Source of the DNA: an uncultured Clostridia bacterium
GTDB taxonomy: Bacteria > Bacillota > Clostridia > Lachnospirales > CAG-274
Assembly: GCA_947627855.1 (NCBI GenBank)
Contig: CANQXR010000005.1
Coordinates: forward strand, 32,856-96,855
Length of the DNA: 64,000 nt
Reading direction: 5' to 3'
Shown in pieces: positions 1 through 9,429 of this stretch. Made by a program: the position numbers and the translations under genes. The notes below the pieces were generated by a model. It was given only the letters and a program-made list of their open reading frames with translations, was not told where the DNA came from and did not search any database. Within the stretch, counting starts at the first letter, position 1. Each line of letters opens with the position of its first letter.

Positions 1-905
1 GGGTCTACTGCAACGATCCCATATCCGGCTCTTATGCCGCTGGCTGTTATTCCATACCCCGGCATTCCCGGAGACTTGCCTGTGCAGGCGTAGTCTATGG
101 AATATGCAGATGAATTCATTGTAAGCTGTCTTACAACGCTTTCCGAACCCGTAAATGACATAACGGGAACGAACGGCTCCGGCTCATTTTTCTTTGTGCC
201 GACTTCAACTACCTTGTTAATGGGTGCCTTGATGACGGCTTCATCGATCACGTCGTAATCCTTTTCTACGCCGCCTTCATACTTTACTCTTAAAGTAAGC
301 TGTTTTTTTCCGTCAACGCCCTCGCTTATAACATTTGTAACTCCTTCTTCAAGTTCGGGATTCTCAATGGTTTCTGTTTCATAGGGATAATCAACCACTC
401 TTGTTTCGACCTTTTTATAAACCGAAACAACGGGGATCTCATCAACAACGTCATACGGCTGTGAAGAGCTTAATCCCTTGCCCAATGTATAATTTACTTC
501 GGTTTCTTCCCTGAGAAGTGAAAGAGCTTCGCCAACAGTATATACATTCATATATATGGTATATCTTTCATTCCCGTCAATAAGAAAGGTTACGTTTTCG
601 GCACGCTTTATGTTTATAACCATGCCGCCCGAAAGACTGTCGCTGAGTTCACAGTTCAGTATGTCCTTTTTGCCGAGAGTTATTCCCTTCTCTTTGAAAA
701 GGTCACCGACAGTTTCAGTGTCTGTTACACAAACCTCAGATCCGTAATTGTCCTGCACAACTACTGCATATTTTCCGCTTACAACCTCTCTGTCATCAGC
801 CGCCTTTACTATTGAAGTAAACATAAACAGCGTTGCAATAATTATGAAAACAAAGACAATTACGTTTAACAATCTGCCAAAACGATGTACTGCCATGTTA
901 ATCAT
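1..905 (-). CDS. yabE: YabE-like secreted protein with DUF348, G5 and 3D domains (C-terminus outside window)
   Basis: The reading frame starts with ATG at 905-903, has an AGGAGG-type ribosome site just upstream (911-918), and runs off the window before any stop. An N-terminal hydrophobic segment (about residues 10-32) should act as signal or membrane anchor. About two DUF348-like repeats follow (roughly 40-145), then a G5-like domain (about 150-225), then the start of a 3D domain (SSAYSIDYACTGKSPGMPG, whose aspartates are typical of the 3D double-psi barrel). Proteins of this architecture (Bacillus YabE/YocH type) remodel peptidoglycan outside the cell. The metG, tatD, yabE gene order matches Bacillus subtilis, which supports the call. 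The catalytic C-terminus cannot be judged because it is cut off. Confidence 0.88.
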   Translation of the reverse strand, partial: MINMAVHRFGRLLNVIVFVFIIIATLFMFTSIVKAADDREVVSGKYAVVVQDNYGSEVCVTDTETVGDLFKEKGITLGKKDILNCELSDSLSGGMVINIKRAENVTFLIDGNERYTIYMNVYTVGEALSLLREETEVNYTLGKGLSSSQPYDVVDEIPVVSVYKKVETRVVDYPYETETIENPELEEGVTNVISEGVDGKKQLTLRVKYEGGVEKDYDVIDEAVIKAPINKVVEVGTKKNEPEPFVPVMSFTGSESVVRQLTMNSSAYSIDYACTGKSPGMPGYGITASGIRAGYGIVAVD

Positions 906-1033
906 TAAAATTTCCTCCTTCCGGACAAAGTATTTTTTATTTGAATCAGGATTTGCCCCGATTCCTTTGTCCTTGGTAAGACCCTGCATTTTGTAATATT
1001 ATTTCACAGGTCCTTTAATGATTTGCAGTATTT

Positions 1034-1062
1034 ATTTTAACACATTTGTAACAATTATGCAA
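1034..1062 (-). promoter_or_regulatory. Likely promoter of the yabE-like gene
   Basis: Read on the minus strand, TTGCAT (1057-1062) and TAAAAT (1034-1039) are 17 bp apart. The -35 overlaps the last codons of tatD. This suggests yabE has its own start site besides any read-through from metG-tatD. Confidence 0.5.
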
Positions 1063-1831
1063 TAGGGATTATTTTGTCGAATAATGTAAGTCCGTTTTTC
1101 AGAGTTATTTCTTCCACTTTCTGAGGTTCAATTTGTTTAATTTCACTAATTTTTGCCACTATATATTTCAATTTTTGTGAATCATTTCGCTCGCCCCTCA
1201 AGGGGACCGGAGATAAATATGGCGAATCTGTTTCGATTAAAATACGCTCCAAGGGCACATTCCTGACCACTTCGCAAGGTTTTTTGGCGTTTTTAAAGGT
1301 TATTATGCCTCCGAAGCCAAGATAAAATCCCATATCTATATAGTCAAGCGCCATTTGCGTATGTCCGCTGTAACTGTGTATAACGCCCCACCTTACTCCG
1401 CTTTCCTTTATTATGTCAAATGTATCCTTCGCCGCTTCTCTTGAATGCACAATTACAGGCAGTCCTGTTTTTTCTGCCGCTTCAAGCTGGCGTCTGAAGC
1501 ATTCCTTCTGTACATTTCTGTCGCAGAAATCATAATAATAGTCAAGTCCTATTTCTCCTATGGCAACGGTTTTCCTGTCCTCCGCAAGTCTCAGAATTTC
1601 CCTTAGACTTTCATCATTCATGGTATCGGCTTCGTGGGGATGTATGCCTGCCGCAGCATAAAAATTCTGCCATTTCCGACTAAGCTCAAGCCCAAAGGCA
1701 GAAGATCTGACGTCACAGCCTGCGTTTATAATATAGCCTACATTCCCGTGAGAAAACAGAGAAGAAATCAATTCTTCCCTGTCTTCATCAAATCTTTCGT
1801 CATCGTAGTGCGCATGAGATTCAAACAGCAT
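1055..1831 (-). CDS. tatD: TatD family metal-dependent DNase/hydrolase
   Basis: This 258-residue protein has the full set of TatD metal ligands: HAH (H6, H8), E93 in GEIGLDYY, H129 in VIVHSREA, H152 in VIHSYSG and D202 in IETDSPYLSP. The length is normal for TatD/YabD (about 255-265). TatD enzymes are cytoplasmic TIM-barrel nucleases acting on DNA 3' ends. The start codon shares one base with the stop of metG (TAATG), so the two are translationally coupled. Catalysis is well supported by the motifs; the physiological substrate here is inference. Confidence 0.95.
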   Translation of the reverse strand: MLFESHAHYDDERFDEDREELISSLFSHGNVGYIINAGCDVRSSAFGLELSRKWQNFYAAAGIHPHEADTMNDESLREILRLAEDRKTVAIGEIGLDYYYDFCDRNVQKECFRRQLEAAEKTGLPVIVHSREAAKDTFDIIKESGVRWGVIHSYSGHTQMALDYIDMGFYLGFGGIITFKNAKKPCEVVRNVPLERILIETDSPYLSPVPLRGERNDSQKLKYIVAKISEIKQIEPQKVEEITLKNGLTLFDKIIPIA

Positions 1832-3783
1832 TACGAAATAACAGCTCCGTCCTCTATATCTCCGTCAACGCTGACAAGCTTAAGCTCGTCCCCCGAAGAT
1901 GCTGCAAGAAGCATACCCTGTGAAAGAACGCCCCTTAATTTTACAGCCTTTAAATTTGTAATAACTACAACCTTTTTCCCTGTTATATCCTCCGGAGAAT
2001 ACCACTTTGCTATTCCCGAAACTATCTGTCTGACCTCGCTGCCTATCTTTACCTGAGATACAAGAAGCTTGTCTGAATTTTCGACTCTTCTGCATTCAAG
2101 TATTTTTCCCACTTTCATTACAACCTTGCCGAAGTCGTCAATATTTATTTCCTTATTTTCCTTTTCGGCTTTCTTTTCGGTCTTTTTCTCAGTCTTCTTG
2201 GCTTCCTTTGCCTTTTTCTCGGCTTCTTTCTCTATGGCGGCAAGCTCCTTTTTGACGTCTATTCTTGGGAATATCGCCTCTCCTTTGGTCACGCTTACCT
2301 CCCGTGGGAGAAGTCCGAAGGTGTGCGCCGAATCCCATGCTTCTTCTCCGGCAATTCCCAGCTGTGTGCGGCAGAGCTTTGGCGTATTGGGCATACATGG
2401 CTCTATAAGTATGGAAACTATCCTCAGTCCCTCGGCAAGCACATAAAGCACTCCGGCAAGCTCAGCTTTCCTGCTTTCGTCCTTCGCCATAACCCATGGC
2501 GCTGTTTCGTCTATATATTTGTTGAGCCGTCTTATAAATGTCCATATTTCCGAAAGTGCATCGGAGAAAAGCATATCGTCATAATATTTTTCAACATTCT
2601 TAACGGTTTGTGCGCACAGAGCCTTTATTTCTTTGTCAAGGGCGTTTTCTTTCTGCTCGGCAGGCAGAGTTCCGCCGAAATATCTGTCTATCATACCTAC
2701 CGTTCTTGAAAGCAGGTTTCCGAAATCATTAGCCAAATCTGAATTTATTCTTGAAATAAGAGCCTCGTTTGTAAAGTTTCCGTCCTGACCGAAGGCTATT
2801 TCCCTTAAAAGAAAATATCTTACGGCGTCAACTCCGTATTTTTCACAGAGATATACGGGGTCTACTACATTGCCCTTTGATTTGCTCATTTTTCCGCCGT
2901 CTATAATGAGCCAGCCATGACCGAATATCTTCTTTGGAAGAGGAAGATCAAGAGCCATAAGTATGGCAGGCCATATTATCGTATGAAAGCGCACAATTTC
3001 CTTTCCCACAACGTGCACGTCTGCGGGCCAGTATTTATTGAAATCACTTTCATCGTCAGAGCCATATCCCATTGCCGTGATATAGTTTGAAAGGGCATCG
3101 ACCCATACGTATACTATATGTCCCTCGTCAAAATCTACGGGAATGCCCCACTTGAATGATGTTCTTGAAACACAGAGATCTTTAAGCCCCGGTTTTAAGA
3201 AGTTGTTTATCATTTCATTTCTTCTCGAAGCCGGTTCGAGAAATTCGGGGTGATCCTCAAGAAGCTTTATAATTCTGTCGGTATATTTGGAAAGTCTGAA
3301 AAAATAGCTTTCCTCCTTGACCTTTTCCACAGGACGTCCGCAGTCGGGACATTTTCCGTCCACAAGATCCTTTTCGGTGAAAAAAGATTCACAGGGAGTA
3401 CAGTAAAGCCCCTCATATTCGTCCTTATAAATTTCGCCCTTGTCATAAAGCGCACGGAATATTTTCTGCACGGCCTTTACATGGTAGTCGTCTGTCGTTC
3501 TTATATATCTGTCATAGCTTATGTTCATAAGCTTCCAAAGCTCTTTTACGCTTTTGACGATCTCATCGACATATTCCTTGGGCGTAACGCCGTGTTCGTT
3601 GGCAATGCGCTCTATCTTCTGTCCATGCTCGTCCGTTCCCGTAAGGAACATAACGTCATAGCCTCTCGCTCTCTTATATCGTGCCATTGCGTCTGTCGCC
3701 ACCGTACAGTATGAATGACCTATATGAAGCTTGTCACTGGGATAATAAATAGGCGTTGTGATATAAAATTTTTCCTTATTCAC
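1831..3783 (-). CDS. metG: Methionyl-tRNA synthetase
   Basis: This 650-residue enzyme charges tRNA-Met with methionine. The class I signature HIGH is at residues 20-23 and KMSKS at about 297-301. A CxxC...CPDC zinc knuckle lies in the connective peptide. After a lysine/glutamate-rich linker (about 515-545) comes a C-terminal EMAP/OB tRNA-binding domain (VVMKVGKILECRRVENSDK onward) that dimerises the enzyme. The start codon is GTG at 3783-3781, preceded by AGGAG. It heads the metG-tatD pair, and yabE follows. Nothing is missing or unusual. Confidence 0.98.
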   Translation of the reverse strand: MNKEKFYITTPIYYPSDKLHIGHSYCTVATDAMARYKRARGYDVMFLTGTDEHGQKIERIANEHGVTPKEYVDEIVKSVKELWKLMNISYDRYIRTTDDYHVKAVQKIFRALYDKGEIYKDEYEGLYCTPCESFFTEKDLVDGKCPDCGRPVEKVKEESYFFRLSKYTDRIIKLLEDHPEFLEPASRRNEMINNFLKPGLKDLCVSRTSFKWGIPVDFDEGHIVYVWVDALSNYITAMGYGSDDESDFNKYWPADVHVVGKEIVRFHTIIWPAILMALDLPLPKKIFGHGWLIIDGGKMSKSKGNVVDPVYLCEKYGVDAVRYFLLREIAFGQDGNFTNEALISRINSDLANDFGNLLSRTVGMIDRYFGGTLPAEQKENALDKEIKALCAQTVKNVEKYYDDMLFSDALSEIWTFIRRLNKYIDETAPWVMAKDESRKAELAGVLYVLAEGLRIVSILIEPCMPNTPKLCRTQLGIAGEEAWDSAHTFGLLPREVSVTKGEAIFPRIDVKKELAAIEKEAEKKAKEAKKTEKKTEKKAEKENKEINIDDFGKVVMKVGKILECRRVENSDKLLVSQVKIGSEVRQIVSGIAKWYSPEDITGKKVVVITNLKAVKLRGVLSQGMLLAASSGDELKLVSVDGDIEDGAVIS

Positions 3784-3815
3784 CGAATCTTCACTCCTTT
3801 TTTTGCTTTCCTTTC

Positions 3816-3844
3816 ATTATATATTTTTTTCTGCAATAAATCAA
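3816..3844 (-). promoter_or_regulatory. metG promoter
   Basis: On the minus strand TTGATT (3839-3844) and TATAAT (3816-3821) are separated by 17 bp and lie about 30 bp before the GTG start. No T-box-like leader fits in this short distance. Confidence 0.6.
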
Positions 3845-3945
3845 CCTTAATTTTGTGCAAAAACGGACAAGGGGGAGAAATTGTCCTTCCGGTTAAATTT
3901 GCCGTGGCTGTGTACGCCGTTAAAAATACTGTTTGCGACATTTCG

Positions 3946-3975
3946 TTGAAATATTCGCCGCAAATCCAATATAAT
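3946..3975 (+). promoter_or_regulatory. Promoter of giant protein A
   Basis: TTGAAA (3946-3951) and TATAAT (3970-3975) are 18 bp apart. A strong AAGGAGG site follows at about 4008-4014, in front of the ATG at 4023. This is a good housekeeping-type promoter, so the gene is probably expressed on its own. Confidence 0.6.
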
Positions 3976-4022
3976 AAAATAAGCATATAAATATGATAAG
4001 TCAAAAAAAGGAGGAACAATCA

Positions 4023-7000
4023 ATGCCTAAAAACATACGAATAGTAAGCAACAATACCGATCCTGATCTCAGACGACAGGACTATCTTAATGTGCATAAC
4101 ACGGCGGCAGCCTTTGAAACAAACTGGCAGGAGTCCATAGCGGCGGACTATGCCATGCTGACTGCGGGTATGCAGAACACTGAGCTTTCCTCCGTTCTGG
4201 AGGCATTTCATCTTCCGCCGGACACAAGTATGGAAAATCTTGTGGGACTGGCAAGACTTTATTGTACTTCAAACGGTATGTCAGCCGATGATGTCACAAA
4301 AAAGGCGGAAAACGATCTTGCGGACAGAAAAGCTGATCTTATGCAGAATGTTCAGCAGGCTCTTCTCGGCGATGAAACAAGGGACGCTTTCGTACAGCAG
4401 CTTTTCGGCAATTTCAACGGCCTTGACATAACATTTCCCGATATAGGAAACATAACCGCCGATAATCTCGATATGGGCACCCGTACAGCAAGGCTCAACA
4501 GACAGCTTATGGGTCTTGGGGGAATAGGAAACGCCTTCAATGCTCCTATGTTCGGCGGAAATGCGGAATTTACCGAAAACTGTAATACCACCGTTGACAG
4601 GAGCGCAGGAATATACGACTCACTGGTATGGCTGTTCGGGGAGGAAAGGTATGGCGAAAACGCTAATGCCGAGAATGTTAATGTAAGCTATGCTGAAAAA
4701 GGAAAAGTTGATCCAAGAAGCTATCTTACTCTGCCCATAATTTTAGGAGTATCGCCCGAAACCATGTATCCCGGCGAGGACAGTCTGAAAATGAGAGTTG
4801 ATGATCCACAGGCGGTCTCCGGAATAGATCCCCGTTTAAAGAGGATCTTTGCCGATATGAACATAGGCGGCAGAAACATACAGAATTTTGTGGAATACAG
4901 CCCCTTTGCCGAGAACGATAATGAAAATGATTTCAGAAGATTTGATTCCTCCGCTTTGTTTTCATATGTTACAGGGGAAGATGTAAACGTTGAGCTGTTT
5001 GACAGGAACGAAACGCTCTACAACGCCGCAGAAGGATTATTGTATGCTACTCCATGGGACCATCTCTCCCATATTAAGATAAACGGAAAAGAAATTGAAA
5101 ATGTGACCCTTGATGAGGCTATGAGCTATCTGGATATCAATGGGGACATTCTTTCCCAGATAACTGTTGACAACCAACCCTTGAAGGATCTGAGCGCCGA
5201 AAGAGCGGTAGCCCTGCTTAATATTCAGTTTGACGAAAACGAAACAGAGGAAGAGCGCAGGGAATATATGGACGACATATTGAAATCCTACTCAGACCTC
5301 TATGAGTCCGTAAACCTTATGGGGCTTGACAAGGAGGGTCAGAAAAAAGAGCTTTTAAGAAGAAATATAGACGGAATGATAGGCGCTCTTTCCGAGGAAA
5401 CTCTGTCGTCTGTAAGCATAAACGGCACTCCTCTTTCGGGTATGAACGGCTTGGAGGCTGCTGCGGCATTTAATGTTGACGAAAATCTGCTTTCTCAGAT
5501 ATACATAAACGACAGACCCTTAAGCGATATGGAAAGGGAAGAGGCTGTGCTTCTGTTTGCGCCAAACGGAGAAAGGGAGGCGGGGAATGCCTTTTTTGAT
5601 TTGGTTTCCACCAACGATCTGCTTACGGAGGACAGGAATAATATAAACAGACTTTTCTCAAATATATATGTAAACGGAAAAAATCTGTCGGGCATGGGAA
5701 TCGAAGAAGCCACGGAGGCAGTAAGGGAAAGCCTTTACACCGACACGGGTTCTGTTCTTGAGGTAAGGGACACCGAAACACATACGCTCAGACCCTTTAT
5801 TCCCGAAAGCTCCGTATCAAAGAGAAGCTATACGGCTTTGGGTGAGGCTATGCTTGCACAGGCGCAGAAGACTGAACAAGCGGAAACATTCCATGACTTT
5901 ATAAATGACGTTGTAACCAACCCTACCCCCGAAAATTTTGCAAGGAAGGGCATTATACAGGCTCCTGCTGCCGAGGGGCTCAGTGCTGCGGAATATCTCA
6001 GCGCAATAACGGGCAAACAGATAAATATCAACGACCCCGAAAGCATACGCAGTGCGGTTCAGAATATATACATAGACGGCAGGAATCTCGCCGATACTAT
6101 GGGAAATGTTATAACAGCCGAAAATCTGGACAGCTATGCGCAGACAGTAAAGGACGCTCTTATACCCCATGAGGGAAATAACCACTTTGTTTCTGTCATG
6201 GAAAGAAATTCCGTATTCAGCGACCCGAAAGCGGTTCTCTCAACAGAATACCTTAACGACCCCGCAATGAGCGACAATATAAGGCAGTCGGTGGGTTACG
6301 TTCAGTCTTACCGTCAGACCATGAAGGACGCGGCAAAGGATGCAAAGGAATATGCCAGGGCGCTGAAAAAGCATAATCTGAATGCTTTTATGGCGGATGC
6401 GAATACAGATGTAGCCGACAGTCTTCACTATCAGAGTCATATAAGTCAGTTTAGCGTTTTATCAGGCTTTGATCGGTCCATTGCTCCGTCACTGTACATG
6501 ATAAGTAAGGGCTATAACTGGGAGGACGTTTTCGGAGATGACCCCGCCTTTGACGAGGCAAAAAGACAGGCAGGCAAGGAATTCTTTGAAATTATGGAGT
6601 GCAGGAAGGGTCCTGACGGAAAGGCACTGGGGTCGGCTGACCCGATAAACGTAGAATACTACAATAATACCGTGGTTCCTCTTATGGAAAATATGGCTTC
6701 GGCACTGGGCGGCATAAAGTCTGAATATATAGATGCAAACGTAAAGGAAAATCTTCCGCGCCTTGCCTTTATGAACAGAGTATATGAAGCAGGTACGTTA
6801 TTCTCAAGCATAGACCAACCGGCGGTAAGCGCTGTAAGAGGTACGGCGTTTACGACTTCTGTGTTCCGTATGCTTTCCGAAGCACAGCTTAATGCCCTTG
6901 CAGATGATAAATATACTGCTGATGTGGCACTTCACGAATCATTTTTCAAAAGCTCGGGAGATCCCACTGCGTTTTTCGGCGCTCCCCTTGTGGATTATCC

Positions 7001-8627
7001 TTATGATCAGTCCGCAAAATATATGCGTGCGATTGCAGATATGAGCGTAAATATGGCCCGTGCGGGAAATACGGATATGCAGACCCGAATGATGGAGGAT
7101 TATAAAAACGGAAATCAGAAGGCCTTTTCGGAATATATCAACTCCTTGGACGTAGGGGGAGTTGCAGATGTTATGCGCAGAACGGCAATAAATGGGGAAA
7201 ACGTACCGCAGGATCCGGCTGAGTATAACGAATATATACACAACAGAGTAAACAGCAGTGCCTTTGGTGTGGATTATAGGGGATATATAGATCCGGGTGA
7301 CTGGAAGGACATCATAAAAAAGGATACGGGCACAAGTTTTATTTCTAAACTTTCAGGCATTGGCATAAATAAAGATATGCCTGTGGACAAAATAGAGGCA
7401 GTCCTTGACAGAATATATCTTAATGATAAAAGTCTCCGTGAATATATAGACATAAATCCCGAAGAGCTGAGGGGCGAGGAGGGTCTTAGAAAGTTTACGG
7501 AAATCAACGCAATGCTTAAAAACATAGCTCAGGTTTCAAATGAAAGTAAGGGAAATACCGCAATATTAACAAAGACCCCAGACGGACGCTTTATTCCCGT
7601 TTCCGTAGACTTCGGCATGAATCTGGAACCGGAGGACATAGAACTTCACAACAGCTTCAGGCCTCTTTCCGATGAAGAGCTCGGAAAACTGAGCGCAAAC
7701 GAGAGAAGAAGCTATAACAGCAATCTCAGAGAGTATAACAGAAGGAAAACAGAGGTTGAGGAGCATCTGAAATCCGTCGAAGGCAGGACATTTTCGGAAA
7801 CATATGCCAAGGCTCTCAACAACACACAGCTTACCTCAGATGAGGTTGAAACACTGAGGAAGAAGGGCGCACTGCCTCCCAACATTATTTCCTCGAAGGA
7901 TCTTGAGGAGGGCGGCTACATATTTGAAAGGCTTGCGGGCGGCTCTCTCAGTGACGGCGAAAAGCTTAAATCGGCAATGGACAACATATATATAAACGAC
8001 AAGAGCTTTTATGAATATTTCGGTTTGGACAGGAATAATGTCACACCTCAGCAGATAAGACAAAAGGAGGCGGAGTTTACACAGCTTCTCAATGATGAAT
8101 TCAGACACGACAAGCTGAATAAAGGCGATGATGCGAAATTTGTGCTTATGAAGGATCCCCGGTCGGGTATGTTCAGACCCGTTTCCTTCCACGAGCCTGT
8201 CCCCGACCTGAAGCCGGAGGCAGAGCCTCTTTCAGGCTGGAAGAAATTAACAGCCTCACGGGAAGAAAAGGCTCAGAATCTGAAGGATATAAATGATTAT
8301 AAGAAGTCAGCGGAGGATTATGTAAAGGCGAACAACAGAAATCTCGGCGCTGAGGAGAGGAACAAGGCGGCGTTTGCATATGCGAAAGCCATGAACAGAC
8401 AGACACTTTCCGACAGCGAAAAGGCTGTTCTCGCAAGTCGTGAAACAAATGTGCCAAATATGGATTTTTACGGAAGAAACACCTTCCCCACACCCAATGT
8501 GCGCACACTGAACCTTTCCAACGTACAACAGCGCTCCCGGAACAGCAGCTTACAGAATTTGTCACCTACGGGCTTTACAAACAGCGCCGAACAAAGAGAG
8601 CGTGAAATGGGCAACAGAAGAAACTGA
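4023..8627 (+). CDS. Giant protein A (1534 aa), unknown function, repeated YINGKxLxDM modules
   Basis: I do not recognise this protein. An in-frame ATG exists at 3993, but the ribosome site AAGGAGG followed by 8 bases points to ATG 4023. There is no signal peptide or clear membrane segment, so it is probably cytoplasmic. At least eight copies of a short motif, roughly x-I-Y-[IV]-[ND]-[GDN]-[KR]-x-L-x-[DEG]-M, occur near residues 350, 378, 462, 490, 546, 680, 1129 and 1320. Examples are SQIYINDRPLSDM and SNIYVNGKNLSGM. Several are followed by a strand ending in F/L-R-P-V/F (for example VLMKDPRSGMFRPVSF). A central block (FDRSIAPSLYMISKGY, about residues 808-823) and a C-terminal block (EPLSGWKKLTASREEKAQ) recur in the gene at 37.3-41.0 kb. 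The gene has its own promoter and terminator and belongs to a local family with giants B and C. A structural or scaffold role is only a guess. Confidence 0.75.
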   Translation: MPKNIRIVSNNTDPDLRRQDYLNVHNTAAAFETNWQESIAADYAMLTAGMQNTELSSVLEAFHLPPDTSMENLVGLARLYCTSNGMSADDVTKKAENDLADRKADLMQNVQQALLGDETRDAFVQQLFGNFNGLDITFPDIGNITADNLDMGTRTARLNRQLMGLGGIGNAFNAPMFGGNAEFTENCNTTVDRSAGIYDSLVWLFGEERYGENANAENVNVSYAEKGKVDPRSYLTLPIILGVSPETMYPGEDSLKMRVDDPQAVSGIDPRLKRIFADMNIGGRNIQNFVEYSPFAENDNENDFRRFDSSALFSYVTGEDVNVELFDRNETLYNAAEGLLYATPWDHLSHIKINGKEIENVTLDEAMSYLDINGDILSQITVDNQPLKDLSAERAVALLNIQFDENETEEERREYMDDILKSYSDLYESVNLMGLDKEGQKKELLRRNIDGMIGALSEETLSSVSINGTPLSGMNGLEAAAAFNVDENLLSQIYINDRPLSDMEREEAVLLFAPNGEREAGNAFFDLVSTNDLLTEDRNNINRLFSNIYVNGKNLSGMGIEEATEAVRESLYTDTGSVLEVRDTETHTLRPFIPESSVSKRSYTALGEAMLAQAQKTEQAETFHDFINDVVTNPTPENFARKGIIQAPAAEGLSAAEYLSAITGKQININDPESIRSAVQNIYIDGRNLADTMGNVITAENLDSYAQTVKDALIPHEGNNHFVSVMERNSVFSDPKAVLSTEYLNDPAMSDNIRQSVGYVQSYRQTMKDAAKDAKEYARALKKHNLNAFMADANTDVADSLHYQSHISQFSVLSGFDRSIAPSLYMISKGYNWEDVFGDDPAFDEAKRQAGKEFFEIMECRKGPDGKALGSADPINVEYYNNTVVPLMENMASALGGIKSEYIDANVKENLPRLAFMNRVYEAGTLFSSIDQPAVSAVRGTAFTTSVFRMLSEAQLNALADDKYTADVALHESFFKSSGDPTAFFGAPLVDYPYDQSAKYMRAIADMSVNMARAGNTDMQTRMMEDYKNGNQKAFSEYINSLDVGGVADVMRRTAINGENVPQDPAEYNEYIHNRVNSSAFGVDYRGYIDPGDWKDIIKKDTGTSFISKLSGIGINKDMPVDKIEAVLDRIYLNDKSLREYIDINPEELRGEEGLRKFTEINAMLKNIAQVSNESKGNTAILTKTPDGRFIPVSVDFGMNLEPEDIELHNSFRPLSDEELGKLSANERRSYNSNLREYNRRKTEVEEHLKSVEGRTFSETYAKALNNTQLTSDEVETLRKKGALPPNIISSKDLEEGGYIFERLAGGSLSDGEKLKSAMDNIYINDKSFYEYFGLDRNNVTPQQIRQKEAEFTQLLNDEFRHDKLNKGDDAKFVLMKDPRSGMFRPVSFHEPVPDLKPEAEPLSGWKKLTASREEKAQNLKDINDYKKSAEDYVKANNRNLGAEERNKAAFAYAKAMNRQTLSDSEKAVLASRETNVPNMDFYGRNTFPTPNVRTLNLSNVQQRSRNSSLQNLSPTGFTNSAEQREREMGNRRN

Positions 8628-8641
8628 AAATAATTTTTTAC

Positions 8642-8668
8642 ACCGGCGTCACAGTGCGCCGGTTTTTT
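8642..8668 (+). terminator. Intrinsic terminator after giant A
   Basis: ACCGGCG (8642-8648) pairs with CGCCGGT (8657-8663) around an 8-base loop, and a run of six T follows (8663-8668). Confidence 0.85.
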
Positions 8669-8727
8669 ATGAATAATTTACAGGAAAGGGGCAAAACTAA
8701 ATAAAAACAGATAAGGAGCTGATGAAT

Positions 8728-9393
8728 ATGTTTAAACACAGGAAAGAACTTCTCCAACCCGTAGCCATCGAAAGACCCAACCCCCAATACGCCGCTCTTC
8801 TTCAGGAGCAGCTTGGAGGAGGAAACGGAGAGCTTAAGGCGGCAATGCAGTATATGTCACAGAGCTTCAGAATAAAGGATAAGGAAATAAAGGATCTTTT
8901 TATGGATATTGCGGCGGAGGAGCTGAGCCATATGGAAATGGTTGCGGCGACTATAAATCTGCTGAACGGTCACAGCGTAGATTACAGCAAAACAGATGTG
9001 GGAGAGATACAGACACACGTTTTGCTTGGGCTTAATCCGGGGCTTATAAATGCATCGGGCTATTCGTGGACAGCCGACTATGTAACGGTAACAGGCGACC
9101 TGTGCGCCGATCTTCTTTCAAACATCGCCTCAGAACAGCGTGCAAAGGTGGTTTATGAATATCTTTACAGGCAGATAGGGGATAAAAAGGTAAGGGAAAC
9201 AATAGATTTTCTCCTCAACAGAGAGGAAGCCCACAACGCAATGTTCAGAGAAGCCTTCAACAAGGTTCAGGATTCCGGCTCGGACAAGGACTTCGGCGTA
9301 ACAAAGGACTCAAGAATATATTTCAATCTTTCCTCCCCCTCTCCCAAAAGCGATATCAAGGACACAGAAACAAAACACCCAAGCTTCAGTTAA
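8728..9393 (+). CDS. cotJC: CotJC-like manganese catalase family protein
   Basis: This ferritin-like di-manganese protein has 221 residues from ATG 8728. That ATG sits 9 bases after AAGGAG, whereas the in-frame ATG at 8722 lies only 3 bases from it. Ligand motifs are visible: E35 (NGELKAAM), E64/E65 with H68 (EELSH), E143 (VYEYLYR) and E165/E166 with H168 (REEAH). True Mn-catalases are usually longer, about 270-300 residues, so the length fits the CotJC spore-coat branch better. The expected activity is disproportionation of hydrogen peroxide, possibly in the spore coat. CotJA and CotJB, its usual partners, are not adjacent. It stands alone between two terminators. Confidence 0.88.
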   Translation: MFKHRKELLQPVAIERPNPQYAALLQEQLGGGNGELKAAMQYMSQSFRIKDKEIKDLFMDIAAEELSHMEMVAATINLLNGHSVDYSKTDVGEIQTHVLLGLNPGLINASGYSWTADYVTVTGDLCADLLSNIASEQRAKVVYEYLYRQIGDKKVRETIDFLLNREEAHNAMFREAFNKVQDSGSDKDFGVTKDSRIYFNLSSPSPKSDIKDTETKHPSFS

Positions 9394-9426
9394 AAAAATC
9401 CCCCGATCATTTCCGATCGGGGGATT
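9391..9426. terminator. Bidirectional terminator between the catalase and yfhO genes
   Basis: CCCCCGATC (9400-9408) and GATCGGGGG (9415-9423) form a perfect 9-bp stem with a 6-base loop. A-rich and T-rich flanks extend it, with seven A on the left giving a U tract for the minus-strand transcript. It sits between two convergent genes. Confidence 0.85.
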
Positions 9427-9429
9427 TGC

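Noticed and set aside
3784..4022. T-box or other leader RNA upstream of metG.
   Set aside because: The promoter sits only about 30 bp from the start codon, leaving no room for a structured leader.
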